DNA of 64,000 nucleotides from Malus domestica (Eukaryota; Streptophyta; Magnoliopsida; Rosales; Rosaceae). The DNA is taken from contig NC_091674.1 of the NCBI RefSeq assembly GCF_042453785.1, forward strand, positions 22,107,001 through 22,171,000, written 5' to 3'. Numbering within the stretch: position 1 is the stretch's first letter; every line of letters begins with the position of its first letter. Below the pieces are notes generated by a model. That model searched no databases, was not told the origin of the DNA, and was given only the letters and a program-made list of their open reading frames with translations. The translations under genes were made by a program, and so were the position numbers. This document shows positions 1-11,662 of the stretch, in pieces.

Positions 1-610
1 CAATTTATGGTGTCAACAAAAGCTTCATCAATGGAGGGCAACTACAATTCTCAAACCTTCGAAGCAAATTCAAGACTGTTCGAAGCAAATTCAATTTATA
101 TGTTTCATCCAAAACTTCGACTACTACAAGGTGTGGCTTGCATCACAATCTCTTGCTTAACAGTGTGGAAGCAAAATTTGTATATGTTGTCTCTCCCACA
201 TTTTCAAATTTCTAGTTTCCCAAAAAAAAAAAAAAAAAAAAAGGGAAATTCAACAAAGCTTCGTCAATGGAAGACAACTACAAATTCTCAAAAGCTTCAC
301 ACTATCTTGATCAAGATAGTGTGAAGCAAAATCAATTCATGGTACTCAAAAAAAGCTTCAACTCCAAAGCTTCACCTACAAAGCTTCAACTCCAAAGCTT
401 TGCCTACAAAAGCTTGACCCACAAAACTTCACCCACAAAAGCTTCACCTACAAAACTTCAACACAAAAGCTTCACCTACAAAAGCTTCACACTATCTTAA
501 TCAAGATAGTGTGAAGCAAAATCAATTCATAGTGCCCAACAAAGCTTCAACCTCAAAGCTTCACCTACAAAGCTTCAACACCAAAGCTTCACCTACAAAG
601 CTTTAAAATA
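1..610 (+). repeat. AAGCTTCA minisatellite with palindromes
   Basis: Repeated short units built on aaagcttcacctac and aaagcttcaactcc, interrupted by two copies of a 34-bp palindrome (294-327 and 484-517). A similar but shorter AAGCTTCA array recurs at 48590-48730 inside the other non-autonomous LTR element. A (TA)n run follows at about 609-632. Confidence 0.75.
294..327. repeat. 34-bp perfect palindrome
   Basis: Arms gcttcacactatcttga and tcaagatagtgtgaagc are exact reverse complements with no spacer. A second copy at 484-517 has one central mismatch. Transcribed, either would form a long hairpin. Confidence 0.85.
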
Positions 611-1177
611 TATATATATATATATATATATATTTAATTTTTTTTTCTTTCAGAAATTCGAAAATTTAAAAATTCGAAAATTCAAAAATTCGAAAATTTA
701 AAAATTTGAAAAAAAAAAATCAAAAAAAAAAAATTGCCCAAGCCTCCTCTTCTTTGGGCCTAACAACTTTCATAACAAATATATATGAAGGAGTTTTGGG
801 CTACCACTTAGAAAGGAAATGCCTCATTCGTCAACTCCCTCGACCGGAGACTTGGGGGACTCCTACCATATGCTACTGCACCTTGATACTCGGAAGTCTC
901 ACGACCACTCAGTGATTTGGATTTTTCAAGTCTCCAAACGAGAAGTTTTCCTCACTCGGGAAATTAAGGGAGCACTACCTCAACCTACATGCTGCACTCA
1001 CAAAGCTTCAACATACAAGCTTCAACAAAAGGAAAAATTCAAAGAACTTAGTGAAGAAGGCCTTGGTGTATTTAACACAATACGTTGAAATGAAGCAAAG
1101 CTTGTTTATTGATATCTCCAATAAGTTACAAATATGTACATATACATGAATCAAAATAAACAAACAAGATGGAGCAT

Positions 1178-1884
1178 TCACAAAGGTTGCTCAGGAGAAG
1201 TCTCAGCAGTCGGCAGAGCCCTAGAAAGAGGAGGCACCATAGGGTGATTATTCGAAGCCTCAGTACTAGGCAGAACCGCAGAAGGAGGAGGCACCGAAGG
1301 TTGATCATTTGGAGCTTCATTACGCGGTACAGCCCTAGAAGACGAAGGTAATAAATGCCTTTGGAACAAACCCACAAACCTCTAATGATCAAGTAAAATC
1401 TAACCATCAGATTCCTGCAGCTGGTCGAGCTTCCTCTTCATGTTTGTAGCATACTCATGTGCGAGCATGTGCAACTATTTATTCTCATGCTTGAGCCATT
1501 TGATCTTCTGTTTGAGACTTATCACTTCAGTCGCCAATGATTCCACTTGGCGGGTTCGAGCAAATAGGCATTGGGCCATATTAGACACAGAACCTGCATA
1601 CTGAACACTGAGAGCCAGAGAATCTTAATAGCCAACTCATCAGACCGTTTGGAAAGTAGTATGTTATCTTTGGGAGTGAGAAGGTTCCTGGTCACCACCG
1701 CAGCAATTATATCATTCTTCATCACAGAGTCCCTAACGGTAAGAGGACCAGTAGGGGATAAGAAGGATGGGCGCCATATGTTGTCTTGAGAAGGCATGGC
1801 TGCCTCTTCATCAAAGTTCAAGTCAAAACGACGGTCGAATGGGCCAGACATTCTCAGAAATGATGAAGGAGAAATGAGGTGCAA
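1178..1884 (-). pseudogene. Degraded antisense coiled-coil ORF of element 1
   Basis: This ORF runs opposite to the direction implied by the element's LTR. The first part (1884 down to about 1600) reads in one frame and includes FDLNFDEEAAMPSQDN and LLTPKDNILLSKRSDELAI. A frameshift near 1570-1610 moves the reading into another frame, where a heptad-like stretch follows (QVESLATEVISLKQKIKWL, then KRKLDQLQES), interrupted by three in-frame stops. It ends in a proline/serine-rich tail (PSVPPPSAVLPSTEA) at 1178. The composition suggests a coiled-coil protein, and I recognise no enzymatic domain. It may be an antisense accessory ORF of the retroelement or a captured host sequence. As it stands it cannot encode one continuous protein. 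Confidence 0.5.
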
Positions 1885-2259
1885 TAAATCTCTGAAGTAA
1901 AGGGAAAATTCCTACAAGCAATAACTCTCTGAATGAACTCCTTGCACACAATTGGTGCCCTTATAAAAGATAGGGCAACAAGGCCGTTGGTTTAAAAATC
2001 GAAAAGGCACCACTCTCCGGATTCCAAAGAGGCACCACTCTCTAGACACAACATCAGCTCCTCGGGTACCATAGATAACTTTGACAAAGATCTCTGACAA
2101 AGTTTAGACACATAAATTTTGAAGGTCCAGCTACCCTACTATTACCCACAAGGGTAAAGGAACAGTACCACTGCTTGATAACTAGAAAGTCCCAATGTGT
2201 GTCAACCTCCGTGCTCCGTGGCAAGGCAGACTGGCAAAAATGCCCAACCTTTACTCACA

Positions 2260-3020
2260 TTCGAGAAAACATTCCCAACAAGATTGCTTTCTAAAAAATC
2301 GAAGAGGCACCGCTCTCTGAATCTCAAGAGCCAGACTCCCAACAAGATTGCTTTCTCAAAAATCGAAGAGGTACTGTTTTCTGAATCTCGAGAGCCAGAT
2401 CGCCGACATGATTGCTTGTTCGAAAACCAAAGAGGCACCGCTCTCCGAACTTCGAGAGTCAGATTTCCTTGGATTAAGCTTGTCTGTAATCTTCACACGC
2501 AACATCAGCTTTCCATATACCACATACCATTTTTTCAAAGTGCTCTGACAAAGTTAAAACATGTGAAGCTTCCAGCTCCCACTACATTGCTATGACCAAG
2601 AAGGGTAAAGGAATAGCATTATTACTTGCTCAGAAATCGAAAAGGCACCACATTCCGAATCTTGAGAGCTAGACTCCCAACAAGATTACTTTCTCAAAAA
2701 TCGAAGAGGCACCGCTCTCTGAATCTCAAGTGCCAGACTCCCAACAGGATTGCTTCTTAAAAATCGAAGAGGCACCGCTCTCCGAATCTCGAGAGCCAGA
2801 TCCCCAACAGGATTGCTTGTTCGAAAACCAAAGAGGCATCGCTCTCCGAACTTCGAGAGCCAGATTTCCTTGATAAAGCTTATCTGCAATCTTCACACGC
2901 AACATCAGCTTTCCAGATACCACATACCACTTTTTCAAAGTGCTCTGACAAAGTTAAAACACGTGAAGCTTACAGCTCCCATTACATTGCTACGACCAAG
3001 AAGGGTAAAAGAATAGCATT
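2260..3020. repeat. Minisatellite and ~390-bp direct duplication
   Basis: Units of about 60 bp (aaaaatcgaagaggcaccgc, ctctgaatctcgagagccag and variants) occur in tandem at 2269-2466 and again at 2640-2870. Each block is followed by the same ~160-bp tail (cttcacacgcaacatcagct ... gaccaagaagggtaaa), at 2455-2618 and 2859-3018. A weaker third copy of the tail lies near 2090-2180. This is non-coding structure inside element 1. Confidence 0.75.
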
Positions 3021-4179
3021 ACTACTTGTTGTTAGGGAGACTCTTATATATGTCGACTTCCATCCTTCACGGACAGGAAGACCTGCAAAAATGCTCAACC
3101 ATTCCTCATATCTGAGAGGGCACTCCCAACGAAGCCTTTTGAAATACTCAGCTTTCTTCCCCCCCCCCAATAATACTTATGCAAACCAGCCACACCAGAG
3201 CAAGAGTATTTCATATCATCAGGGTCAAAAGCAATAGTATCCCATATCATGCTTTTTCCCTGTTTTTTCCTTTGCCCTTGTTTTTACCTGCAAGACAAGG
3301 AGAAAGAGAGCAATCAGTCAACACTTGGAATCAAGCTTCCAGTCATTAAATGACTGCCTGGAACTCATTGCCTGATTACTTACCTGGCATTGCTCTCGAG
3401 TACTCGTCTTCAACATCTTATGCTTCCAGAAAAGATACCACATCTGCCTGAGGAATAGATAGGGCAAGTGAGAAGGATACAAGGAAGCATGTGGAGACAA
3501 GCGCAACAAAACACATGCCGATTCATCTATTACTTTGTCAACAGCAAAATTATCCCATATTATCAAGGTCGAACGCACTCTTGATTTGATGGACTTGTTT
3601 TGACCCTCACATTCTTGAGTCGGCCTTATACTCTGGAGGAAACTAGAAAACCCTCCAACCCAGTTCAAGAATAAGCCTATGGAAAGTTACTTTTTCGAAA
3701 GCAAAAGTATCTCATATCATCTCTCCATTTGCTTCTCCTTATCCTTGTTGTTGTTTACGACACAAGGAAAATGAGAACAATCAATCGGAAGCCGAAGCCG
3801 AACCTCTAATCCAGGTTGCTTGCTTGGAAGTCTGATTGCTTACCTTGTCTGTTACCTCTTTCGGCAAATCTCCTAGCTCGGCGACTTGGGGGACTCCTAC
3901 TATAGGGTTTTGTATCTCACTTGGCCAAGCCCGAAACTACAAGTAAGCTTCAAGTGAAATTGATACATTACCTTGTGCATCTTCATCGGTTAAAGATACC
4001 ACCCCTGGATGGAGGAAAAATACTTCCAGAGAAGATGCCACAGCTACGTATGAGACAGATAAGGCAAGTGAAAATGATACCACACTTCGGTACTTAGAAG
4101 TTTCGTGATTACTCAATGGCTTGGATCTTGCAAGTCCCCAACCAAGGAGCTTCCCTCACTCGGGAACTTAGGGGAGCAC
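3021..4179. other. Internal region of element 1 without a gene
   Basis: No conserved coding frame is visible. The stretch holds motifs shared with other parts of the element, including gacttgggggactcctac near 3883-3902 (also near 850), and ends in the polypurine run before the LTR. Confidence 0.5.
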
Positions 4180-4694
4180 TGTTTGTACCATACTTGACCA
4201 ATCTCGAAACTACTGAGCACCGATCAACGTTATACCGTCAAGAACCCAGAAGAGTTTCCCTCCAACCAGGAGGCCAATTACAGCGCGACACGTGTCCACA
4301 TCAGAAGCCAATCATAGCGCGACACTTGTCAACATCAGAAGCCAATCACAACACGACACGTGTCAATGTCAGAATGAAACTAGAAACTCTCTTCTATAAA
4401 TAGAGATCATTCTCTCACAATATTTCCTAATGTCATTTGTACTAAATCATTCACTTGTACTCACTAAAGGAGAACTTGAACCTATGTACTTGTGTAAACC
4501 CTTCACAATTAATGAAAACTCCTCTACTCCGTGGACGTAGCCAATCTGGGTGAACCACGTACATCTTGTGTTTGCTTCCCTGTCTCTATCCATTTACATA
4601 CTTATCCATACAAATGACCGGAGCAATCTAGCGAAGGTCACAAACTTAACACTTTCTGTTGTACCAAAGTCCTCATTGATTTTGTGCATCAACA
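4180..4694 (+). repeat. 3' LTR of element 1
   Basis: Starts TGTTTGTACCATAC after a polypurine run and ends GTGCATCAACA, giving TG...CA ends. It contains three near-repeats of the type gaagccaatcacaacacgac at about 4260-4370 with ACGTGTC cores, a TATA box at 4395-4402 and an A/T-rich leader. The base after the LTR begins ggata, which continues the LTR of element 2. Confidence 0.8.
4395..4402 (+). promoter_or_regulatory. TATA box of the element 1 LTR
   Basis: TATAAATA in the context ctcttctataaatagagatc, about 215 bp into the LTR and downstream of the ACGTGTC repeats. This is the expected place for an LTR promoter. Confidence 0.55.
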
Positions 4695-5833
4695 GGATAA
4701 AACTTGAACTTTGGGTTAAGAAGAGGTTAGCCCAAAAGGAGGTTCAGAAGAAGGAAAAGTCCAAGGCCCAGCCGAAGTCCAGAAGCAAGAAGGGGCTTGT
4801 TTCCCGACCAGGTACAACTCATTTAAACTATCTGCTCACCTACCTATGGGTCAAGTGGTGTAGACCAGCCAACTAATCAGCCCAAAAGTACTTTACAATG
4901 GCAGTACAATTAAAAAGTTGATTAGTCATTGCCCTTCAGATGCATTCGGGCAAAATCAACACTGCAGACAGCCAAGCCAAATCGTTTATAAAAGGAAGAA
5001 GAAAAATCAGAGATAAGGACACTCAATCAACCAAACAAATACAAGCACAAACTCTATTCAAACCAGATTTGCCTTCACGAAACTGTAGCCCCAGTCTTTA
5101 TCCCTTTCGGGATAAACCTTCACCAGAAATCCTTTGTAAAAACTCTGCTACCTTGTTTAAATCTTGATGTAGTATCGATCACCTCATATAGATTCATCTT
5201 CCAATCTCCCTTTCTAGCATTCGAACATTCTGTAAATCACAAAGAGAGGAAGTTGCAAGATAATCAATCTTGCCAGACAAGGTGAAACCTTGCCCGACCT
5301 CCTTTGTTGTTGTCTTTCATTCGTAGATCTAGTATTATGATGTATGTTTTCATCTGCATCCAAGTTATTGCTAGCCTGTTTATGATTAAAATACTTCTAA
5401 GTTCTAATCATTCGGGCAGACAAGATTGACCAATTAAAAGTCCTTGGTCTCAAGGCATAAAAAGAACTTTATGTGGACTTAACCCATCCACGACAATCTT
5501 TGATCATCAGAAATCCGAAGTTACTTGGGGCACAAGTAATTGGCTGATTCTCTAGTTTTACTTCTGTTATATCATAATTCCCACAGAACGCTTAAGTATA
5601 GAATTAACTCTGATAGAAAGCCTCAAGGCCTATACCTAAGGCCCGACAAAGGCACCTATTTGACTTCATTCTGCTCTGCGGGCTCGGGTAATTAACGTAT
5701 AACGAGAGTGATATGTACGCAATAATGAAACAACCAAGATGTGTTCAAGTATTCGGTTAGTTTTGACGGGAAGCCTCAATGCCTACACTTGAGGCCCTAC
5801 AAAGGCACCTTTCATAACTAACTGGGTCACTCG

Positions 5834-5878
<45 letters not shown>

Positions 5879-6143
5879 TATAAAACTTAACATCGGTTTT
5901 ACATCTGTCATGCTAAAGACGACAGTGGCACGCCTAGATTCTTAAAGTTAATTTTGATTGTGAGCCTCAAGGCCTACACCTAAGGCCCTACAAAGGCACC
6001 TTTCAGAATTAACTATGTCCTTCTCTTATAGCCCGCCAATAAGTAAAAGGCCGACAGACGATATCAACCGACGCTAACCTCTCGGGGAGCTGTGTGCTCG
6101 TTGGCCAGGGAACCTCCTTACTGGATATTCCTCTAGACGAACA
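4695..6143 (+). repeat. 5' LTR of element 2 (first 6 bp displaced)
   Basis: Aligns base by base with 12827-14284, from ggataaaacttgaactttgg to ctctagacgaaca. It includes a (TA)n run at 5837-5873 that is a few units longer than in the 3' LTR, and three GGCCTACACCTAAGGCC-like direct repeats (about 5620, 5780 and 5970). Scattered substitutions relative to the 3' LTR indicate an old insertion. Confidence 0.85.
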
Positions 6144-6175
6144 TAGTTTTGGCACGCCCAGTGGGACCACATACA
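6144..6175 (+). other. Primer-binding site region of element 2
   Basis: The sequence tagttttggcacgcccagtg immediately follows the LTR end and has the TGGC...GGGAC layout of plant gypsy primer-binding sites. I did not assign the tRNA. Confidence 0.5.
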
Positions 6176-6199
6176 TCAAATCTTATTTGGTAAAGCAAT

Positions 6200-6724
6200 A
6201 TGTCAGAGCTACCTGAAGATTTGCAAACTACCTTGTTGCAGATATTGCACAGATTGGAAAACGCCTCCGCAGACTTCAAAAGGAAAACAGGCCTTATGAA
6301 ACCAAATATTCCCATATCTTTACCTCTAGTTAGGAAGGAAGATGATGGGGAAGAAGAAAGAGAAAAACTGGAGGCCAGCCAACCAGATGAAGAGACGATC
6401 TTGACAAACAATCCACCTAACCTATATCCGGTACAAGTCGAAACAATGCTAAACAAGCATGCAAACCCCTTTTCAGAAGCCCCAGTTAATATGATTAATT
6501 TAGCATGGGTTGAGAAAGGGAAAGGGAAGGTTGCAAATGAGACAGAAGAAGGAAGGCCAGCTGACAGGTCCATAAAAGAGGTGATCAAATTGCCCGAACA
6601 TCCAAAAGCAGCCATAATCAAAGGAATGGTTCCGTGTAGTAGATGCCAATGCGAGTGTGAGCTCGAAGTACCACCAGCAAGAGTCTTCATTGATCATGAA
6701 CTAATAAAGAGGAAAGAGGAATGA
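6200..6724 (+). pseudogene. gag remnant of element 2
   Basis: A 174-aa open frame begins at the first ATG after the primer-binding region and ends at a TGA. It is acidic and Glu/Lys-rich, with a Cys cluster near its end (MVPCSRCQCECELEVPP). The usual capsid domain of plant gypsy gag is not recognisable, so this copy is probably internally deleted or decayed. From 6725 to 7558 the sequence continues with retroelement-like composition but has stops in all frames. The assignment to gag rests mainly on position. Confidence 0.6.
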
Positions 6725-7558
6725 GAAAGAAAATAGGCCTCTGAAAAAGCTAGACGGACAGCAAGAAGAGAGACTTCCTGAAGTGTCTTTTAGCGGTTAG
6801 GAGGAGATTCCCAACCTAGAGCTTTATCAGAAGTGTTTCGAAATCAAGAAGCTTCTGAGAAGGCAGAAGACAAGGAGGCTAAAGGTATAAAAGAGATGGA
6901 AATAAGGCATCCTTAATATGGCCGTGCAGGGAGAGAAGATAAAAGAAATGATAGGATATCAAATCCTGTCAAAAAGGATAACCCTGCCCGTCTCGGACGA
7001 AAATGGTACGTGGTCGGGAAAAATGGCCAACCCACCAAACAAATGGGAGCCTCTATGATCAAAAGGGTCCAGAGGCAGCATAAACCCTATATGAATTCTT
7101 TAAAGATTCTCGTGACATCTGAAGCCTCAAAGAATCAAAAGTTTGAAAAAACACCCTCTGGGGGAAGTAGTCAGTTTAACTGAAGGAGTAAAAAGAAGGT
7201 GCAGATGGCTAATAGCAAAACAGAGGGTGAGGGAAACCATGTACCACAAAGCCTACACCCTGGGAAGTACAGGATATTGAGAAGAGCTCAAGAAGATATG
7301 ATAATGATGCCCACTCCTGGATTGAGGACATAGCCTATTTGTTTTGGAACTGTTTCGCCTGAGATAAAGCTCCCTGGTGTATCATTGGATCTTTTCGATG
7401 AAGTTCCCAAGTAGATACCAGATTCGGGCATAAATTAACAAGAGGGAGCACCAAAACCTTTACTCCCAAAAGATGCAATGGCCTAGTGAGACGAATTTAT
7501 GGAATAGATCGGGAGCAAGAAAGAAGACTTTCCAGAGCCTAGTACCTTTCATATCAAC

Positions 7559-8116
7559 ATGACGTATGTGTTATCCGCCATGTTTGGTGCTGAGCCTGAT
7601 CAGCTCACTACTATGGAAGGTGATTATTTGACAACAGAACCAATGATGGCCCATGTCAGCATTGAAGTAGCCGAAGAGGAAGAATTGGAAAAAACTGAAT
7701 CATCCAAGACATTCCAGAATGGTTCGTTAAGAATTTATACTGATAAAATGGTGTTCAGCCTCCCAAACATGTTGCTAGTCAACTATCTTAAGCCAATATA
7801 TGTTGCAGCTCATTTGGAAGGAGTTCCCTTCAAAAGAGTTTTGATTGATGGAGGAGCAGCTGTTAACATATTGCCCGCCAAGCAAATGAAGAAGATAGGA
7901 AGAGGTGTAGAAGATCTCATTCCCACCGATCTCATGGTCTCGAGCTTCTCCGGCACTATCACCAAAACTCATGGGATATTACCTTTAGAAGTGGACTTGG
8001 GATCCAAGCGAATCATGCTGGCATTCTTTGTGATGGATTGTGCTTCCACCTATGGAGCATTACTCGGAATGGATTGGATCCACCAAAGTCTTGCCATACC
8101 CTCCACTCTACATTAA
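7559..8116 (+). pseudogene. Retroviral-type aspartic protease of element 2
   Basis: A 185-aa segment contains the pepsin-like retroelement protease core. FKRVLIDGGAAVNILPAKQM carries the active-site position, where the usual D-S/T-G reads D-G-G, and YGALLGMDWIHQ is the flap/C-terminal conserved segment. It would process the Gag-Pol polyprotein. Stops on both sides separate it from gag and RT. The D-G-G triad and the breaks make activity unlikely. Confidence 0.8.
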
Positions 8117-8580
8117 CAAGTTGCTATTTACCACGAAGCAGGAACAGAGGGACCAGGCTTTTGGAAGATGGTGAAGGCCGAGTCATGGCCATTTCTTCCT
8201 ACAGCCAATGTAGCGGAAGTAAATTTCTATGATCCCAATGTAGGAATTCTGTAATGTTCAGGAGCAGATAAGAACGGCCGCCTTACCAAGGTGACGGCCC
8301 AAAAGCTCTTAGAACAAAGAATGTTTCTCACTAGAGAAGAATGGGATAAACCCTGTATCGTCCCAACACCTCAATATCATCAATGATAGAACAAAAGAGA
8401 AAGGATCAGGTAACAGCAGTTAGGTCCTTGATCAAAAGACTGTTGGTGTATAGGAGAGACAGAAAACAAGAAAGGGAACTCTTAGGAAAAGAAGAGCATG
8501 AGCAGCAGCTAAGAACTTCAACCGGCCAGGATGAAAACAGGGAAGAACTTTACGGAGAAGAATTGGAGGGGGTCATATGA

Positions 8581-9688
8581 ATGGCCGAGTGCAGATATGA
8601 TTTGGATGGACCAGACGACTTGCCCGAGAGCCCGGAGTTAGTCAAATTTTTGTGTACAGAACCTGACAAGCCACCATCAGAAGTGCAAGATCCTTTGGAA
8701 GTTATTGATCTAGGGACAGAAGAAGATCCAAGACCTATACAAATCAGTGGCTTATTAGAAACTAATGATCGGGCAAAGATTGTCTGTATTCTGCAAGAAT
8801 TTAAAGATTGTTTTGCTTGGCATTATACTAAAATGCCAGGTTTAGATTCAACCTTGGTGGAACACAGAATGCCCATCAATGAGGGATATAAACCTGTCAA
8901 GCAAGCACCACGAAGGATGTCAAAAGAGATAGAAGAAAAGGTCAAAGAAGAAATTGAAAGAATAGTGAAAGCTGGATTTATTAAACCTGCCAAATATGTA
9001 GAGTGATTGGCCAATATTGTACCCGTTTTAAAAGCCACAACAAAAGCAGTACGATGTTGTGTTGATTACAGAAACATTAATGGCGCCACACCAAAAGATG
9101 AATATCCCATGCTCATGTAGCAAAACATAAAGTCTTATCTTTTATGGATGGAATGCCGGATATAATCAGATAAAGATGGCCTAGGAAGATATACATAAAA
9201 CAGCTTTTAGGTGTCCCTGTCATGTGGGGGCATATGAATATCTAATCATGCCGTTCGGACTCAAGAATGCTGGTGCAACCTACCAAATGGCGATGAATGC
9301 TATTTTTCATGATTTGATTGTCCATAACATGGAGGTGTACATCGATGACATCGTGGTGAAATCCAAAACAGAAGAGCAGCATCTGATAGACCTCAGGCAA
9401 GCATTGACAAGGATAAGAATCCATAAACTCAAGATGAATCCAAAGAAGTGCGCGTTTGGAGTAAGAACGGGCAACTTCTTGGGATTCCTGGTTCATCAAA
9501 GAGGTGTAGAAGTGGACAAGAACAAGTCCCGGGCAATAATGGAGTCATTTCCGCCCATCAACAAAATGCAACTTCAGAGACTGCTAGGCAAAATTAATTT
9601 CTTAAGGAGATTCATTGCTAATTTAGCAGGCAAAATTCAGTCGTTGACTCCTCTATTGAAACTGAAAGATACAGAAAGTTTCGAATAG
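8581..9688 (+). pseudogene. Reverse transcriptase of element 2
   Basis: Segments of a gypsy RT in order: the N-terminal part with RIVKAGFIKPAKYVE (8581-9006), then CCVDYRNINGATPKDEYPM in the same frame, then after a one-base shift near 9147 the palm with FGLKNAGATYQMAMN and the catalytic YIDD box (VYIDDIVVKSKTEEQH, about 9338). In-frame stops lie at 9004-9006, 9118-9120, around 9182 and 9686-9688. Several fit transitions of a codon to TGA or TAG. The enzyme would copy element RNA into DNA in cytoplasmic particles; this copy cannot. Confidence 0.88.
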
Positions 9689-9730
9689 AGACCACCACAC
9701 CAAAAGGCTATTGACAGCATCAAAGCCTAT

Positions 9731-10114
9731 TTGACTTCTCCACCAGTGTTGGTACCACCTCAAAGGGGAAAACCCTTAAAGCTATATATCTCTGCTTCAG
9801 ATAAATCAATCGAGAGTTTACTAGCTCAAACCAATGAAGGCAGAAAAGAGCAGGCAGTATACTACCTCAGTAGAATTTTGACTGAGGTAAAAACAAGGTA
9901 CTCCCCTATAGAGAAGTTGTGCCTATCTCTATATTTCACTGCTAGTAAGTTGAGGCATTACATGTTACCTTGTCACAGGCACATCATTGCCAAAACAGAT
10001 GTGATAAAGTATATGTTGTCAAAACCAATGCTAACAGGAAGGATTGGGAAGTGGATTCTAGCATTAACAGAGTTCAGCTTTCAATATGTACCCCAAAGGG
10101 CGGTCAAGGGCTAA
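9731..10114 (+). pseudogene. RT-associated RNase H of element 2
   Basis: This stretch continues the RT frame after a stop. It has PLKLYISASDKSIESLLAQT, YYLSRILTEVKTRYSPIEKL and LRHYMLPCHRHIIAKTDV, the typical thumb/RNase H region of gypsy pol. It ends at a TAA (10112-10114) just before AIADFLAEH, the linker into the second RNase H domain. Confidence 0.82.
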
Positions 10115-10240
10115 GCAATTGCTGACTTCTTAGCAGAGCACCAAGAGTCTCAAGATGAGATCATCAATGTACCAGGGATCCTGGAAGTAATTAATGTTTG
10201 GATCCCACCAGGCAAGGGCATCTCGGGCAAGGAAGAATGA

Positions 10241-11662
10241 GTCCAACAAGAAATAAAAAGGGTAACTGGTCTCTGGATTACTCCTTGGAAGCTTTATTTT
10301 GATGGTTCTTACACTCAGAAGGCTTCTGGAGCAGGGATTGTCATCATAAATCCCCAAGGAGTTCACAATTATTATTCATTCCTTCTAGATTACCAAGGGA
10401 ATACCAACAATCAGGCGGAGTATGAAGCCTTAATAATTGGCTTGGGGATCTTGATAGAGTTGGGGGCAATGGAGGTAGAGGTATTTGGTGATTCAAAATT
10501 AGTGATAAACCAGCTAAATGGAGAATACAAGTGCAGACATATCACCATGGCTGGGTATTACTTGGCGACCACACAATTGTTAAGCTATTGGGATTCTGAA
10601 GTATCAGTTAATTATGTTCCCAGGGAATCTAATCTGGCGGCCAACGAGATGGCACAAATAGCCTCACAAATAGCCTCGGGAGTACCAATCCAGGAAAGGA
10701 AGTATGGAGTAGATGTCGAGGTTCAAAGAAGAAATCTTTCTTCTATCTTAAAAAAAGGATTCAGTCTAGATATAATGATCCTAGAAACCGAGACGGAAGA
10801 CTGGAGATCGCCTATCATTCATCATTTGAAAGATCCTTCTGCACCCACAAGCAAGAAGAATAGACAACAAGCAACTAAGTACGTCTTATGGGAGGAGAAC
10901 CTGCTAAGGAAAACGCCGGATGGGCTTCTACTGAAATGTTTAGGTCAAGAAGAATCTATGAGAGTAATGGCCGAGGTACATGAAGGGATATGTGGGGCAC
11001 ATCAAGCTGGAACGAAGATGAGGTGGTTTAGGATGTATGGGTATTTCTGGCCTGGTGTGGAAAAAGATTGCAAGTCTTATACCCGAGGATGTGAGGAATG
11101 TCAAAGGCATGGACCTCTCCAACATGTGCCTTCAGTACTTTTAAATCCAGTGGTTAAACCTTGGCCCTTTAAGGGATGGGCAATGGACTTCATCGGACAG
11201 ATTTATCCATCTTCTAGCAAGGGGCATACTTTCATAATTGTGGCAACGGATTATTTCACCAAATGGGTAGAATCATCAGCTGTAAAGACCATAACTTCAG
11301 CTGCAGTCAAGAAGTTTATTGAGACCAAGATTTTGCATAGGTTTGGGGTGCCCGAAACCATAGTCACGGATCGTGGGCCATCTTTTATATCAAAAGAAGT
11401 TGAAGAATTTTCAAGCAAATACAAAATAAAGATGATCCAGTCTAGTCCTTACTACTCTCAGTCAAATGGTCAAGCCGAAGCCAGCAACAAGATTTTGATA
11501 AACATTATCAAAAAGATGGTAACAGATAGCCCGAAAAAGTGGCATGAAAAGCTAGGGAATACTTTGTGGGCATACCGAACCTCTAAACGGGCAGGAACGG
11601 GGATAACTCCTTATGCTTTGATTTCGGGCAAGATGCGGTTCTTCCCATGGAAATCAATGTAA
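10241..11662 (+). pseudogene. Second (archaeal-type) RNase H and integrase of element 2
   Basis: One long open frame. First comes a second RNase H with WKLYFDGSYTQKASGAGIVI, NNQAEYEALIIGL and FGDSKLVINQLNGEY, which gives D, E and D catalytic positions. Next is an integrase HHCC zinc domain (HEGICGAHQAGTKM ... CEECQRHG), then the DDE core: WAMDFIGQIYP, IVTDRGPSFISKEVEEF and SNGQAEASNKI. The second RNase H marks the Tat clade. The frame is lost at about 11630 by a single-base change, so the last part moves to another frame. Confidence 0.88.

Larger units (their letters stand above)
1..4694 (+). mobile_element. Non-autonomous LTR element, 3' part (element 1)
   Basis: Internal region and 3' LTR of an LTR element whose 5' end lies left of the window. 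No gag or pol domain is readable on the + strand. The interior holds AAGCTTCA-type repeats (1-610), a degraded antisense coiled-coil ORF (1178-1884) and two long minisatellite blocks (2260-3020). A G-rich polypurine run (cttaggggagcac) sits directly before the LTR at 4180. A segment like the pre-LTR one (4094-4179) also occurs at about 890-976, so the interior has been duplicated. The element ends exactly where the next element's LTR continues at its seventh base, which indicates nesting. The LTR start (TGTTTGTACCATAC) and the upstream gacttgggggact motif resemble those of the element at 42919-49789, so the two are probably related families. Confidence 0.7.
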
